Both the position numbers and the translations under genes were made by a program. Below the pieces are notes generated by a model. That model had not been told where the DNA came from. It ran no database searches and saw nothing but the letters and a program-made list of their open reading frames with translations. From Amphirosellinia nigrospora (Eukaryota > Ascomycota > Sordariomycetes > Xylariales > Xylariaceae), in the NCBI GenBank assembly GCA_004123355.1, contig SCHM01000003.1, positions 2,108,001 to 2,172,000 of the forward strand: a stretch of DNA of 64,000 bases, read 5' to 3'. This document shows positions 35,889-48,705 of this stretch, piece by piece (position 1 is the first letter of the stretch; the number at the start of each line of letters is the position of its first letter).

Positions 35889-38724
35889 CTTGACACAATA
35901 GGTACTGAATAGTAGAGCAATGGGGAGGAGATAATAATTCTAGACTATATATATATATGACGAGTCGAGTGATCTGGGACAATGCTAGGGATGGTAGTCA
36001 AACCACGAGTGTGAAACTAGACAGGAACGAAGGTGGACTATTTATGGTCGGCTGGAGGTAACTTCACATCTAAGTGAAATCAGGCGATTGTCTGCCCAGG
36101 CCTGAAGTCAATACACATCTGATGGAAGGACCCGTTGATCACAACATCACACTACAGAGCAGATGGGGTAGCGGCGGAATCGTGTTATTCCCTTCTTGGC
36201 TGTATTCGAGGATGGTAGGTAGGGTTGCAGATTAAACCTGGGAAAGCTCATGCCTGTCAAGGAAAGCAATGACGGCATGTATCACCGCATTGGCATTTTG
36301 GGGATTAAAAAACGCACTTGTTCTGCCATAGAAATACCGAGGCTCGCGGGAGAAATCATCACCGGTGGAAACAATACGAAGGACGCGTCAGATCTAGATA
36401 CTCTCCGAAGTACAACTCGAGCTACCATCTGTCAATTCGTAAGTAGCACACATCGTCTGTGATCTCTTCAAAGTAATATTAATAATATTGGTGACAGGTA
36501 GGATCGGTCAAAAGCTCGGAATCACCACCAAGACTATTGCTGCGTGTGGTCGTTCAGAATTGCCCGGAACAAGGGAGACCTGACGCATCTCCCCAGACAC
36601 AAGTCACCAAGTGATTCAATTGAACATCTTCTGGACTAGGGTCGCAATGAGAAGAAGCCACTTGGCCTGAGCGAAATTCCCGCCCGAAATCAACCTCTAA
36701 CACGTGGAAAGAGAGGTTGAGATGAGAGACGTAGGTAAATTCGGATTGAGCATCTGCAGTCAATCAAAACTGGAAGGGTGGGCAATATATACAGTTGCTA
36801 ATTTTAGCGGTCGTAGGCGAGTACCAGACTCTGGGCTCATTTACCGCAGAGCCTAGGCATCGCTAGAACCTGTAGATGGCGGGTTATTTTAGCGGGATCT
36901 GCCCCTAAAATTGCCCTACGAGGAACGCGTCGCACGGCGGACAGGCCCTGGAGGCAGATGCGCCGTGGGCTTACGCAGGCTAAACTCGATAACAACCTGC
37001 CAAGCTTGCTGTTGTCTAACTCACCACATCACCATTACTTCACCCGGGCAATTGGAAACGAGGGAAGATAAATATAACCATGAGTAAACCTACCTTGTTA
37101 GCTGTGATGGTGTCCTGACCCGACAGTAGCCGTGATTGAAGCGGGCATCATGAACATGTATGTCATAGTGCGACGTGCCAAGTGCATTGGCAAAGTGACC
37201 GGTTCGCTCACCTGGTCGAGGAGGAATCAGATAAACTGATGTTAGCGCACGGACCAAGACGACAATACGTCTAAGTACCAAAGTATAATACTGTATTTGT
37301 GTTCTTTCCGGAGTTAGGGTCGGCGCGAAGCGTATGCTCTCCGGAGGTCAAAGAATTTAAAAAGAAAGTTGAAGTGTGGTTATTCGCGGTGTAGCCGCCT
37401 GGCACGAAGGTAACTTTGAATCTGTACTTATATAAAACTGCGGCGTTTTAACAGGATTGAGTTAACATCAGCTTGTGTGTAGGCTCCGAGGTGAGGGCAA
37501 TATATTTTTGGACGACACATTGCAAGTAGTATCGTGTTATTTGTATAATAGGCGTCTTTCGCCCTGTTTATATCAACTATTTTTATCCATTTCTTCGCTT
37601 CCGGAATATCTACGTCACTAGGAAGAATAGCATGCTATGTGTATTTTTCACTCGATCACCTCGAAGGATGGCAGGGGAATCCGTTCGACAACGGCTATCA
37701 TATCCATTACTAAAATAAAATAGCGTCCTGTTTCTGTTTCTTATACTTCCTTCACGCAGGCAGGGGAGGGTAGCTTTTAGGATACTAATAGAACTATACG
37801 AGACATATACGGTACCTAGGTAGATTGGGCCTTCATCTGTATGCATTTATACTATGTTAGGCACCAAGACAAAACTCCTAGCTCTCGGGGCTCTTGTTTA
37901 ATAGCTTTTCTCGTTCTTGGCCAGTCACGAAAACAAACTTGCCGGTTATTCAAGTCCATTATGTGTACGGCCCCTTGAACAACACCACGAGTTGGAGATG
38001 CGTTGCACATATGTATAATGAGTAGATCATATATAGTTGATTGTGTATTGCAATAGCAAGTTTATCGCCAGGGCTGACCCGTGGCCCTCAGCTGGAAGGT
38101 TAAGTGGCCGTCATTCTCCAAAAGTTCTTAAGTATAATTTTTCCACCTCTCTATAATTTTGGGTTTCAACAACAGTGTCAGAAGGGTCCTGCTAAGATAA
38201 ATGCAGTGACGACTAGTAGAACTACTGTATGGAATTAGCAGGTATTGCATGGCGCCGGCATAAATATATGATCTGCGACAAGCTTCGCAGACAGACGGGA
38301 TACCCAAGCCGCCCTCGGCTGGCCAGCAAGCAATCAGGGCAATTTTCTAGCAATTTAGACTTTCCAGCTACATAATGTTGCTCGCTTTGACCCATAATAT
38401 CCTTGGACTGCCAGGGCATCGACGCATGGGTTTGCTGCGCCTTGAACCATCAGACCCCAATACGGCGTATCGCGTCACCTTGATGGCATCTAAATAGGGG
38501 ATGGTCATGTTATGCTATATCTCTCTATTCGACAGCTTGGCAGAACCAATCCCATCCCATCCAAACCCAAAGCTACCATTACTCATTAAGGTCGACCCCA
38601 GGTTACAATCCCAATAACGGCTGCCTGGAGTGGATGATAGGCAGAGCATTTATCATTGAGTTGTTTTTCGCGAATTGTTAGATAATTTTCAGTTTATCCA
38701 ACTCGGTCATCGTGACCTCGCTGA
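35889..38724. other. gene-free stretch of about 2.8 kb
   Basis: No recognisable gene on either strand. It holds a short (AT)n run at about 35946-35958, in the probable promoter of the small secreted protein, and a TACCTAGGTA palindrome at 37813-37822. The scattered frames of 60-78 codons lack domains. Confidence 0.5.
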
Positions 38725-39562
38725 ATGGATATGTTGGATCAGATCATCTACGCCGGGTGTTGGGTGGTGCTCGTGCTGTATATCCTAACTACAACCGCTG
38801 CCTTCACCCAGCGAAGTTGTATTGCCTGTGCGGCCGCTTTCATATGCTCATGCCTTCTCTTCCTCAACTTGTGCCTCTTCAACACTTGGTTCTTCCTCCC
38901 GCACTGAGGTATCACTTACACGAAATCAACCTACATGGAGAGACCGTCGCTGAAGTTCTCCGAGCTATATTCCAAAACGAAGCCGCATGGGACATCTATC
39001 TAATCATTCTTGGGTCGTGTGAGTACAGATCTATATCGTTATTCCATTGGTTAAGTCTACAGTCTTGCAACGGTCATTAGCCCCTTCAATCCATCCATTA
39101 ATATGTTAATACGTCTAATTTAAGACCATCCAAAGCAATACTGACTCAAGTTGTGTAGTTGGAAGCTGGTTAGCAGTATATAACGCCGCCGGTATGCTAC
39201 AAACCGAAATCCGCGAAACTACGACTCCTTATCAACGCGGCAGAGGTGCGAGATATTTTATCGAACTGGCCTGTCGACTTTACACGTATCTAGGGTTCAG
39301 AAGCCTCAGGATGGCCAAGCTGCCTATTGCGGCTACAACCAAGATCTGTCCCGAGGAGAAGGGCCTACTAAGTGTATTTGCAAATACACATTGCGGCCAA
39401 TCGAGTCACTTCCAAGCTACCGATGAGAAACGCTCGACAACTATGATTATCCCTCCAGGATATCGTCGCTCTCTTGGGACGGATAAAACACACCAGTTCA
39501 GCGAGTCTACCAACTACATAGACTTGCTATGTCAAACGGAACTAGGCTCGACCCTATATTAA
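38725..39562 (+). CDS. multi-pass membrane protein, unrecognised
   Basis: Family not recognised. The first exon from ATG 38725 begins MDMLDQIIYAGCWVVLVLYI and continues through hydrophobic stretches ending SCLLFLNLCLFNTWFFLP, giving two to three transmembrane helices. The frame then slips by one base at a CCC run near 38905. It continues with ALRYHLHEINLHGETVAEVL and WDIYLIILGS, followed by an intron with donor GTGAGT near 39018 and acceptor near 39160. The second exon reads FGSWLAVYNAAGMLQTEIRE and has an Arg/Lys-rich soluble tail to the stop at 39560. A small membrane protein of about 235 residues is the likely product. Assignment as a real gene rests on hydrophobic periodicity and matching splice phase, not on a known domain. 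Confidence 0.5.
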
Positions 39563-40127
39563 GACCAATTTCTGTGTTTTCCCTAGTTATTTAGACTTTA
39601 CAATACTTTCTATGTACAACCGCTACCACATACAGAGTTTTCACACAGAAAATAATAGTGCGCTACCGGTGAACTACCGTGGTTTTAAATGGAAAGGTGG
39701 ACATACTACGTCGATGGCAACATTGTTTGTCAATCGTGATTGAGCAAATCTAGAACGCAGGCATTAAATGGGATATAGAGTGTTGGGGTGGCATGGAGTA
39801 TGGAATGAAGAAGCAATTTGCAACAAATTATAACTCTAAGCGAAACTAGCAAATGGTTTCGACGTCTTATAGAACATCATATCATCTTACCTCGTCTATT
39901 CACAGTTAAGAATAAGCATTTGTTTATCCCATTCTGGAGGTCATTTTCTAGACGACGAATACTTCTTATTATCGCGTGAAAGGGTCCTCGACCCATCTTC
40001 GTGGGCTAATCCGACTATATACAAAAGTCTCTTAAGAATTCCTATGATTCATGTCCATACAGATGGTATTCTTTTTTACTTCCAGGTCGACCATAGTATT
40101 AAATCTCGTACCTGTCTGTGTGATACT
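39563..40127. other. intergenic stretch
   Basis: Lies between the 3' ends of two convergent genes. AT-rich, no gene seen. Confidence 0.5.
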
Positions 40128-41708
40128 TCACAGGCCGGTAGGTAAAGTAATCAAACCGGCGGGTAGCGCAATTCCATTTAGATCGGAGCAGGCAACGCCC
40201 ACAAACGCACCGGTGAAGCTGCCATGTACTTGGTGTCCACCACACTCATCCGAGACGATCGATGCATCGAACGTAGGTCCGATTTCCTGTAACTCGTTGT
40301 CGCTCTGAAGAGCGTACGAGAATTGCAAATCGCGGCCGCGCACTGTGACAGCTAACCTCACCTTCCCCTCGTTAGGGATCTTCTTTGGTTCTGGGAAAGG
40401 CTTTTCGAGTCTCCCAAGTGGGAAAGACGCCTCGGATGACATGATGAGGAGCTCGCGTTGCCCGTCCGAGTGCGCCGTCACCGTGAGATAGAAGAAGTTG
40501 TAGCGGCTGTAGTAAACTGTGAGTCCAGCGTATTGCCGCTCATCCTCTGGCGAGAACTCTATTGTTGTCTCCGCATCGTAGGAAAAGTGTTCCTGGCGCC
40601 TGGCTACTAGAGATTGCTCGAACCATGAGCCAATGGACTCACGTCCGAACAGAACGAGCCTTCCGTCCTCAATTGCGAATATGCGGTCCGTCTCTGGTGT
40701 CCGAAGCCACTGGAAATCCTTGTGCAATTCATCGGCATTATATTTTCTTCTCGGCCCAGTACGGTTCGTCATCTCGCCCGGACGGCAAGTCGACAAACAA
40801 CGATGGGATAGGTCCGTTCTTGACGTAGAGCCAGTCATCTTCCCAGAACGCTTCCTGAATAGCTGTCTCACGGCCCAGTACACAACGGCGTTCCTGGGTA
40901 ATCGGACGGCCGGTAAGGTGCACTAAATATGTCTTACCATCCGCTGCCTCCACAATATCGCCATGACCAGCTCTCTGTAGTGCCGCGAAAGGGTGGTCCT
41001 TCGATGACAGGATATGTTGCTGCGGATGCACGTCATAAGGGCCCAAAATGTCATGAGAGCGAGCGAGCGTGCAGGCATGGTTGTATCCAGTGCCCCCTCA
41101 GCAGTGAGTAGGTAATACCAGCCATTCCTCTTGTATAGATGTGGACCCTCGACTAAATCCAGGTCCGTGCCGAGGAATATGTTTTTTCTTGGGCCGACAA
41201 GTCTCCCGGCGGACGGATCAAACTCTTGCAGCACGATGCCGGCGAATGTCCGAGGCCGGGCGCGGTGGTCTATTAACATGTTGACGAACCACTTCCTCCC
41301 GTCATCATCGTGGAACAGGGACGGGTCAAAGCCGGACGAATTAGCATAAACGGGGTCGGACCAGGGACCTTCTATTGTGGAAGACGAGACAATATAGTTA
41401 TGTGTATCTTTGAAGGAGCCATCCTTGCGTTTCACATCAGTATACACGAGCCAGAACTTCTCGCCATCGTGAGTAAGGCAGGGTGCCCAGATTCCGCAAC
41501 TGTCTGGATCCCCGCGCATGTCCAGTTGGCTTTTCCGGTTCAGCGGGCGAGTAAGTAGTGTCCAGTTCGCAAGGTCCCGGGAGTGGTGGATCTGGACGCC
41601 CGGGTACCACTCAAAAGTTGATGTGGCGATGTAGTAATTGTCACCGACCCGCAGGATCGAAGGGTCGGGGTTAAACCCCGGGAGGATGGGGTTTCGGACC
41701 AAAGGCAT
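40128..41708 (-). CDS. GH43 beta-xylosidase / arabinofuranosidase
   Basis: Five-bladed beta-propeller hydrolase acting on xylan- or arabinan-derived oligosaccharides. The start at 41708 gives [20 protein letters not shown], whose GFNPDPS holds the general-base Asp, then [40 protein letters not shown] is blade 2 and [19 protein letters not shown] contains the pKa-modulating Asp. [19 protein letters not shown] provides the general-acid Glu. From about codon 330 a C-terminal concanavalin-like beta-sandwich follows, typical of the GH43 subgroup with XynB-like enzymes. No signal peptide is evident, so it may be intracellular. No intron is seen. Frame slips lie at a five-C run (41093-41097) and next to an A/T run at about 40742. 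The protein match is continuous over both. Confidence 0.92.
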
Positions 41709-43372
41709 TATGGCAGTATTTCACTTCAGGATAAGAGTACGCAGTCAGAAGTGATATATATTTAAGATTCAAGAAACAACAATAATTTGAAATGGACGTG
41801 ACTCTAGAATTAATATACCTTGGATCGGCATGTTTATTATGGGTAGGCGATCTGCATCTCAACTCACATTGAAGCCAGCTTCATGTGAGGCGGGGGTTTC
41901 CTAAAAGCATCATCTTGTGTATAGCCGTCGCCCACTTGACGACGTATTTATCCGTAACGAACCCTATAGGTCCAAAATGTGGAGAGCGACGCTAGCATCC
42001 ACTAAGCGGCGCGCTATGGCTCTATTACCCGTTCAGTCTATTCTACTGAGGGGGTTAGCTCTGCAAGGTACATCAGATACTCACTTAAGGGTATAGAGTC
42101 ATTCCTCAAGTTATGACATTCAAGTTGCAAAGTTCATTCTAGCAACATTTAAAACTAAAGCAACATATCGCACCATGTGAAAGAAGTTATAATTATCAGA
42201 AAATAAGGCGTTCTAATATTAATAGGAGACCTTGATTCGATCATGACACTTGAATGCACCATATCAGCGTAGTACAAGTATCCCTCTTCAAAACTAGGAA
42301 CATAGGAATATATTCTTCAAATTGGTCTAAATTACAACGTCATTATAGCGCTAGTATAACCACTGTGTTTGCATATCGATGATTTAAGAGCCCACCATAT
42401 TTTCCTTGATGATGGCCCTTTCTTTGTTGATATTTCCCATTCCGGTCCTCTTCCCCCCTTTTTTGTTTCTATCTTGAGTAGTTCTAATTTATGCTTTGTT
42501 CTGCCTCTTTGGACTTTATGTGGTGCGCGTATCTTACGACGGGCGTAGAACTTTAAACAGTGGAACGAATACTTCACTCTTCTTTGTGATTATAATGCGG
42601 GCAAACCACACCTATCCCAAGCATATAGACGTCGTAACATAGTGAAACAGTTTAAATATCTTATAAAGACCTTTTAGATAGATTAGGTAGTGGGAAGAAA
42701 CGATTTTCACTTTATGCCTTTTTAAATTTCAAGCTATACTACTTGGAAGCTAGTTAATCTCTTAAACATCACAACAAGCTCTGCTCCCGCTCTACCAATA
42801 TTATCAGGTCTTCTTCTCTTTGTTAAGTACAAAGAAGATGCCGAACTAGTTTCAATTATGTAATACCTTGTCAAAGCAAAAAACCACCTAAACCAGCATG
42901 AATAAAAAGTGCATCAAATCAAGGAGCAAACTTCCATGCACAATCACAATTTTAGAAGCTGTAGCATAACGCAAACTAAAGTTAAATAGATTGCAGTAAG
43001 CAATTTAACTATATTTAAGCCTATGACCCAGGCCTATCAAATTAAGATTGTCACACCAAACAAATTTCGTGTGTCGTATAATTATGCTGTATATTATCCT
43101 CGTATGCTATACAAAGTTAAACACAAAAGAAAATTTGTGAATGCCACACAAAAAGACCGCTAATCCTTAGCTCCATTGTTTTAATTCCTTTGAATTAATA
43201 CTAGATCTAGTAGGTAGACTATGCTCTTCGATAAAAACGCAACGCTTTTCCAGATACTTTTCTGACCATTTGGATTATGCACCTAATTGCCTACAATAAT
43301 ATCTTTCTTTATTAATGAACTTCATCTCCTGAATTGATGTACGAAGTTATTTATTAGCCACAAACCCCTACA
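41709..43372. other. AT-rich gene-free stretch upstream of the SNF2-family gene
   Basis: About 1.6 kb that looks clearly AT-rich, particularly 42,100-43,350, with no recognisable gene. Such blocks in ascomycetes often come from repeat-induced point mutation of old repeats, but no element family can be named here. Confidence 0.45.
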
Positions 43373-46300
43373 ATGAATGATCCCAGCTACGTCAGCCCAT
43401 CCAAACGTGATCCCAGGGTTAACTTGGATCACTTAATCATCTCGGTTAAGTCCAGAACCGAAGCATCGGCCGACCATGCCCTTAACGAGTTCCTAAGCAA
43501 AGATGGCTATAGCTCTACAGTGCGCCAGTCTAGGGATTATGACTATAATATGTTCCGCAATAGTCTATTCGAAAGGCTCAATATCGATAATGCTGCTACG
43601 CTTTACCCTACTCTCGCCGGGCTCACCTCCATTACTAACGAAGCATCGTTTCAACGATGTCTCACACAGGTTCAGAAAGGAGAGATCGCAATCCCTCGTC
43701 CTTCTAGCTACGGATTGCCTTACTTAGAGCTCTCGTCTGTACGGCCGGCGCACATAGACGTTGAACCTCCCAAGAATGAAGGCGACCCCACTCCAAGTAC
43801 GCCCACCCGGACCAGACCTCAACGACCTATACCCGTTGACATGCCCGATCCCGAAGATCCGAGGGACGATAATGACCCCGTCATAATTGACCTTACACAG
43901 GAGTCACCAGCCGATGATCAGGTGGAAGGGCAAGATCCAGTTTTGGACCACGACGAAGAAGATCTATACCCAGACGAAGGTCCGTCCTTGATTGATCAAC
44001 TAGCACCTCGAGATGACTCAGCAGATGAATCGGAATGGGAACAGGTATGCGACTTCTTCCGCTGCCCTATTGACGCCAGAACGGTTCCCGTCCCAGGGTT
44101 AACCTTTGAGCTCAAAAACTATCAAGCCTTTGCTGTGTGGCGCGTTTTCAGACAAGTCACCGAGAACAAAATTCCAGCGTTTATATTGGGAGACGCTCCA
44201 GGGCTTGGCAAAACTGGGATGTCCTTGGCTATAGCTATAATCTTTGCTATGCTACAGGAAAGGTATACGGGGGTTCTCACTGAGCGGCGCAGGACTGATC
44301 AACCCCGGGAACATCTTCGTCCTGATGCCCCTGGTCCATGCCCTTCTCAACGCGGTCGCCGGGGGATCATATGCCCCTGCGTTACTTCAGGATTGTCACA
44401 CCAGATTGTTAGAAACTTCGAGGATTTCCCTTCCCTATTCTGCGTGCCACCTGTCTTAATTGAGCAGTGGTGTGCTGAAGCGAGAAGGTGGATTGATGAT
44501 AGTCAGGGTAGTCCAGCTCGTAATGTGAAGGTCCGTTATAACCATGCGAACAATTTCCGAGAGCATCATAAGCTATCTGTAGCCGATAATAGAGAGATTA
44601 GCGGAACTCTAGTCAAAAGGAGTGGTTCGAATGGTTATCGTATACGGCCGAAGGCAGGCTCGTCTTCTTACATAATAATATTTAGCAGCCGCGGTGCCGT
44701 TGGTTTAATGGACAAATTCAAAGTACTGGAACCAGTAGATCCTCCATCGCCGTCAACGCCGGGAACGCCAGGAAGGCCGGGTACTCCGGGAAGGCCGGTA
44801 ACTCCGGGAACTCCACGGGGTGGACGAGGAGGGTCGAATTCTCAAACGTCCCGGGTGGGCAAAGCGGACGAGGAGGATCGAGGCCTTCAACGCCACGAGG
44901 CGGACAAGGCGGACAAGTTGGGCGAGGCGGACGAGGCGGACGAGGAGGAGCGATTCCTCAAACGCCACGACCCAGGCGGACAACTGCCGCACCAAGGAAG
45001 ATAAACTCACTCGGCTGTAGTTTTATGTTTTTTGATGAGTATCACAGCTATAAAGGGTCGGCAGGCAGCAGGACACAGCCCTTTGATATGCTTGAAACTA
45101 TACGGAACACAGTTAGAAGGGTGATGGGAATCGGGCTCTCGGCGAGTGTGACAAGGGGGCCTGAGATGTGGCAGCCTTTTGTTGATCATGCGTTTAACAG
45201 TAGCAACGCAGTGTCAATACCAGGGCTAAACGATGCCGCTGGCCTACAAAGGATTCAGACAGACTTCAAATATCTCGTCGATAACATGGAGAGGCAGCAA
45301 TTGAACGATCGAGGAAAGGCAGAGCGAGATAGACGCCAGGAGACGGTCCTGGAATTCACGGGCAACTTCATTCCTCGCATGATGCTTGCACGAACAAGAA
45401 CCTCAAATTTCCGAGGCCAGCCCCTTGGGGCCGTGTACGCTAGGATAAAGTTGAAGCGGCTGGACATGCTACCAGGAAGGACCCGAAACTCTTTCGGAGA
45501 GCTGACTAATTTGATTCAATCATATTGTAACCAGCGATATGAAGATGAGGTTCAAAAATGGGAGGATGGAGGACGACAAACTGCTAGGCCAAATAAGAAA
45601 AGTCTGTTTAATCAGCATTTCGGGCAACAGGTTGAAAACCGAGAACGTGGAGGCCGAGAACAAGAGAGTCAATTTTCAGTTGCCTCTAGAGCATCATGCT
45701 TCCCATACATCGCTCACATGTATCGTGAAGGCATGATACAAGAGCAGGACCTTTTAGTTACAAGCAACCGAAATGTTGCAAGGGACATAACTCTGCTACT
45801 TACTCCCGATAAACTCGTTGCGGACTCGGTTCGTGACTCAATAGAGACTGTTGATCAAATAGTGAACAGATCTCCATTTTCTGGCCATTTAGGTGACTTG
45901 AGGGACGAGTCTCCCAAGATACGATGGGTCGAGGACTATATTCGAAACTTGCTCGAAATCTTGAATACACCCCGGAATGATGCGAAGGTCAATAAAAAAT
46001 ATGGCCCACCACCGCCTGACGGCACGAACGCCCGGCAGTAAGTGTTTTTGGGTCATTTATCCTTCTCTGTCGCGGGATTCCGCTCCTCTGCACTATGAGA
46101 TCCTGCATGCTCCCGAGACACAATAATCCATACGATCTTCTTTAATACTAAACTGAAGTATCTAACTCTCCATTCTTCACAGCGCACTGGTGTTTAGCCG
46201 GGTACCAATCACCGCCCTTCTAACCTTCATGGTCCTGTGGGACACTTTCCGTGACAACATTAGGAGGGGGGAGCTTGTTCTCTTATACGCCCACGCTGGA

Positions 46301-46830
46301 GTAAATACGCCGGCGAGAGCTGGGATGAGAGATTTCAGTAAGTCATTCTCAAAATCATCTCCATGTTATTTTGGCCAATTTGAGCGGCACCGGAAGCTTT
46401 CTCTTTGAGTCCAAGTGATTGTCTAAGAGACTCTGATACACTCCCAAAATATACTTAAGTCAGTGATAACTGACTCTAAGTGTTTTAGTGAACCAGAGTT
46501 GCCAAGAAGATAATCGCTGCAAAGTGCTGATCAGTAAATGAAATATTTGGTGAAGGCCATAATCTTCAACGTGTTAACACTGCCATACTCACCGAAGTAC
46601 CGGTCCATGAGGCCCAAAAACAGTCGTTCGGGCGTGTCGACAGGCAAGGACAAACGATGACTCCCATTTTATACCAACTATACGACAATTTAAATATAAT
46701 TGAGCGTGTAACAATGACCAGGAACAAGAACCGAAGACGCCTCCGTCAGGGGGGCGATGACGTGATCCAGGAAGATCCAGACGTTGAAGACGCTTTGGAC
46801 AATACAATATTGGGTTTAGATGCTGCTTAA
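43373..46830 (+). CDS. divergent SNF2-family helicase/ATPase (copy 1)
   Basis: ATPase of the SNF2 superfamily, expected to remodel chromatin or other protein-DNA complexes in the nucleus; the exact subfamily is not recognised. The first 230 residues are unrecognised and acidic (RDDSADESEWEQ). LKNYQAFAVWRVFRQ is the Q-motif region, ILGDAPGLGKTGMSLAIA is Walker A, and VLIEQWCAEARRWI is motif Ia. An RGG- and Pro/Gly-rich block (44750-45000) precedes FFDEYHSYKGS, a DEYH Walker B. The C-terminal lobe contains ALVFSRVPITALLTFMVL, ISANEIFGEGHNLQRVNTAI and KQSFGRVDRQGQ (motif VI). Two introns are seen, at about 46040-46181 and 46340-46485. Frame slips occur between 44240 and 44460, near 44850 and near 46535. 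The protein ends 50 residues after motif VI without the extra domain seen in the related gene at 62513. Confidence 0.8.
44750..44985. repeat. minisatellite-like coding repeat (Pro/Gly and RGG units)
   Basis: Two blocks are seen directly. The first (44750-44820) repeats GGGAACGCCAGGAAGGCC-like units and codes for repeated PGTPGRPG. The second (44865-44960) repeats GGCGGACGAGG-like units, read as GGQGG/GRGG in the frame that continues into the Walker B motif. It lies inside the SNF2-family gene. Confidence 0.7.
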
Positions 46831-48705
46831 AGCTTTCTTTAAAACGAGCCAGTCTCATTCAATCATTTGTATTTATTAGTAGGACAGTCAATGTTGATCT
46901 TGTTACGCATTTAATTCGCTTTTGCGTCGATATGCGGCGTTAACCTTCTCTCGCATGGGATGTACCCTAATATTCTTGCTTTAGATACTCAGTAGATGTT
47001 ATCTATAAAAATTTAGTGACTTAGAGTTTTCAAAGCGAGATTACTAACATGCCTTATCTGTTACATGGATCTCGCCTACAGATACAGCCCTCAGCTATTC
47101 GTACTATTTAGAGCTCTACAATTTTAGCTATTCGCTAAAACCCGAAATAAATTACTGAAAAATATAAACTTCGGATATATAAGTCTACAGATGTCTATAA
47201 GGTATTAAAAGGTATTTTATGTATATAAAGGCCAGTCAGGTCCTAAATCCTCCTTAGGAAACCTAGAGGATAAGAGGTCCTTTAACGCCATGGCCAATTA
47301 TTAGAATCAATTAGAATAAAGCTGTTCCCAAGTTCTTCTACTAGGCCCTTCGGACATTAAGTATTCCTCTAAGATTTGGCGATATTCTGATTCTGTGGCG
47401 GCGATGAAAGAAAGTGCTAGCATCTTCTGCGGCTGTTGTGATCTCACTTGCAGATAAATTAGCCCATTATGTAGAACTCTTATTCTCATTAGTTTCGTCC
47501 TATTTAAGTAAGCTACGATGGAACTATATATTCGGAGGCCTTTTTGGCATTTAGTAATCCAAAGCACAGCGCGAAATGATGACTGAACACTCGACGCGTA
47601 CTAAAAGAAAGCTACAACAACTCCTTTATACGTTTAAGTATTCCTTTAGCCCTATTGGTCAATGGCCTCTAAGTGCAATCCGCATTACTTTAAGGTTACT
47701 TATTCAATGTCTAGGGCACTATATAATTTTACGATACCTCACTCGGACACCGATTTACCTTATTTGGTAGGTTTTATGGGACTTGAGACCCTAGGAATGA
47801 AGGGCCTATATTTATATAGATAGGGGCTGGCTCTCGAGACTCTTAGACTCTCTAAGCAATAACAGATATTAATATAGACCCTGTATCCTCTTTGACTTGT
47901 GAGGTCTTAAAAGTCCATCACCAGTATTTATCTGTATTCGCTTAGTGTATCATACAAACCTAGACACCTTTGCATAATAAATCCTACTTTACATTTTCTC
48001 CTCGTGACACGAATATATGACAATGATTGCGATTTGGTAATAACAAAAACATGGCTGTTTGTGCTTAGTCCGACCCATTGCAGTACTATTTGCCTAAGTG
48101 CACAGGTGCTGGCTGCGCTCGGACATAAGCTGCAACTACAATTTGATAAGCCTTAATATAAAAACCATGGGTCGATTGATTCTGCCTTTTACTTTCGTCT
48201 AAGAGATTAGCCGGTAGTCTATGCTACCTCAAGCCACTCCGATCATGATTAGTGTTGACACTGCCATTGGTTCTAGGTCGAAAGCTGACTATATTTTGCA
48301 TTATGAGATGTTCTCAAGAAACGTCTTGGGCGATGTTTCGTAGTCAAGAATATACCAAGACAGATAACACTCTACGCATGTGTCATGTCGAGCCCTAAGT
48401 ACAGATAGTGAGTTTCTATTCTTAGCGTCCCGAGAGCTGCCTTGGCGAGACCTAGACCGGTGGTAAATTAAGCGGTTATATTGCCCATCCGGGCCATGAA
48501 TGGGACAATTATTTGTGATCAGTTGTATGTATCTTCATTCATAGCACACGACCCATTACTACGAAGGTCGAGGAAAGAATCCTGTTTAGTGATATAAACT
48601 GATGCCTTTAATCATCCTTGACATTCTTCGTGATCGCTTTGATAGCCTTCACGTTCTGCCGAAACATTAGATCCTTAGCGACCGGTTGTCCATCTTGTCT
48701 GAGTC
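46831..48705. other. AT-rich stretch, possible decayed repeat
   Basis: No intact gene. The sequence from about 46,900 to 48,000 is AT-rich with recurring AGGTCCTTA/CCTAGA-type words, as often seen in mutated ascomycete repeats. An 86-codon minus-strand frame at 47307-47567 (containing IAATESEYRQILEEYL) has protein-like composition but no family I can name. It may be a scrap of an old element, and I cannot support more than that. Confidence 0.35.
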
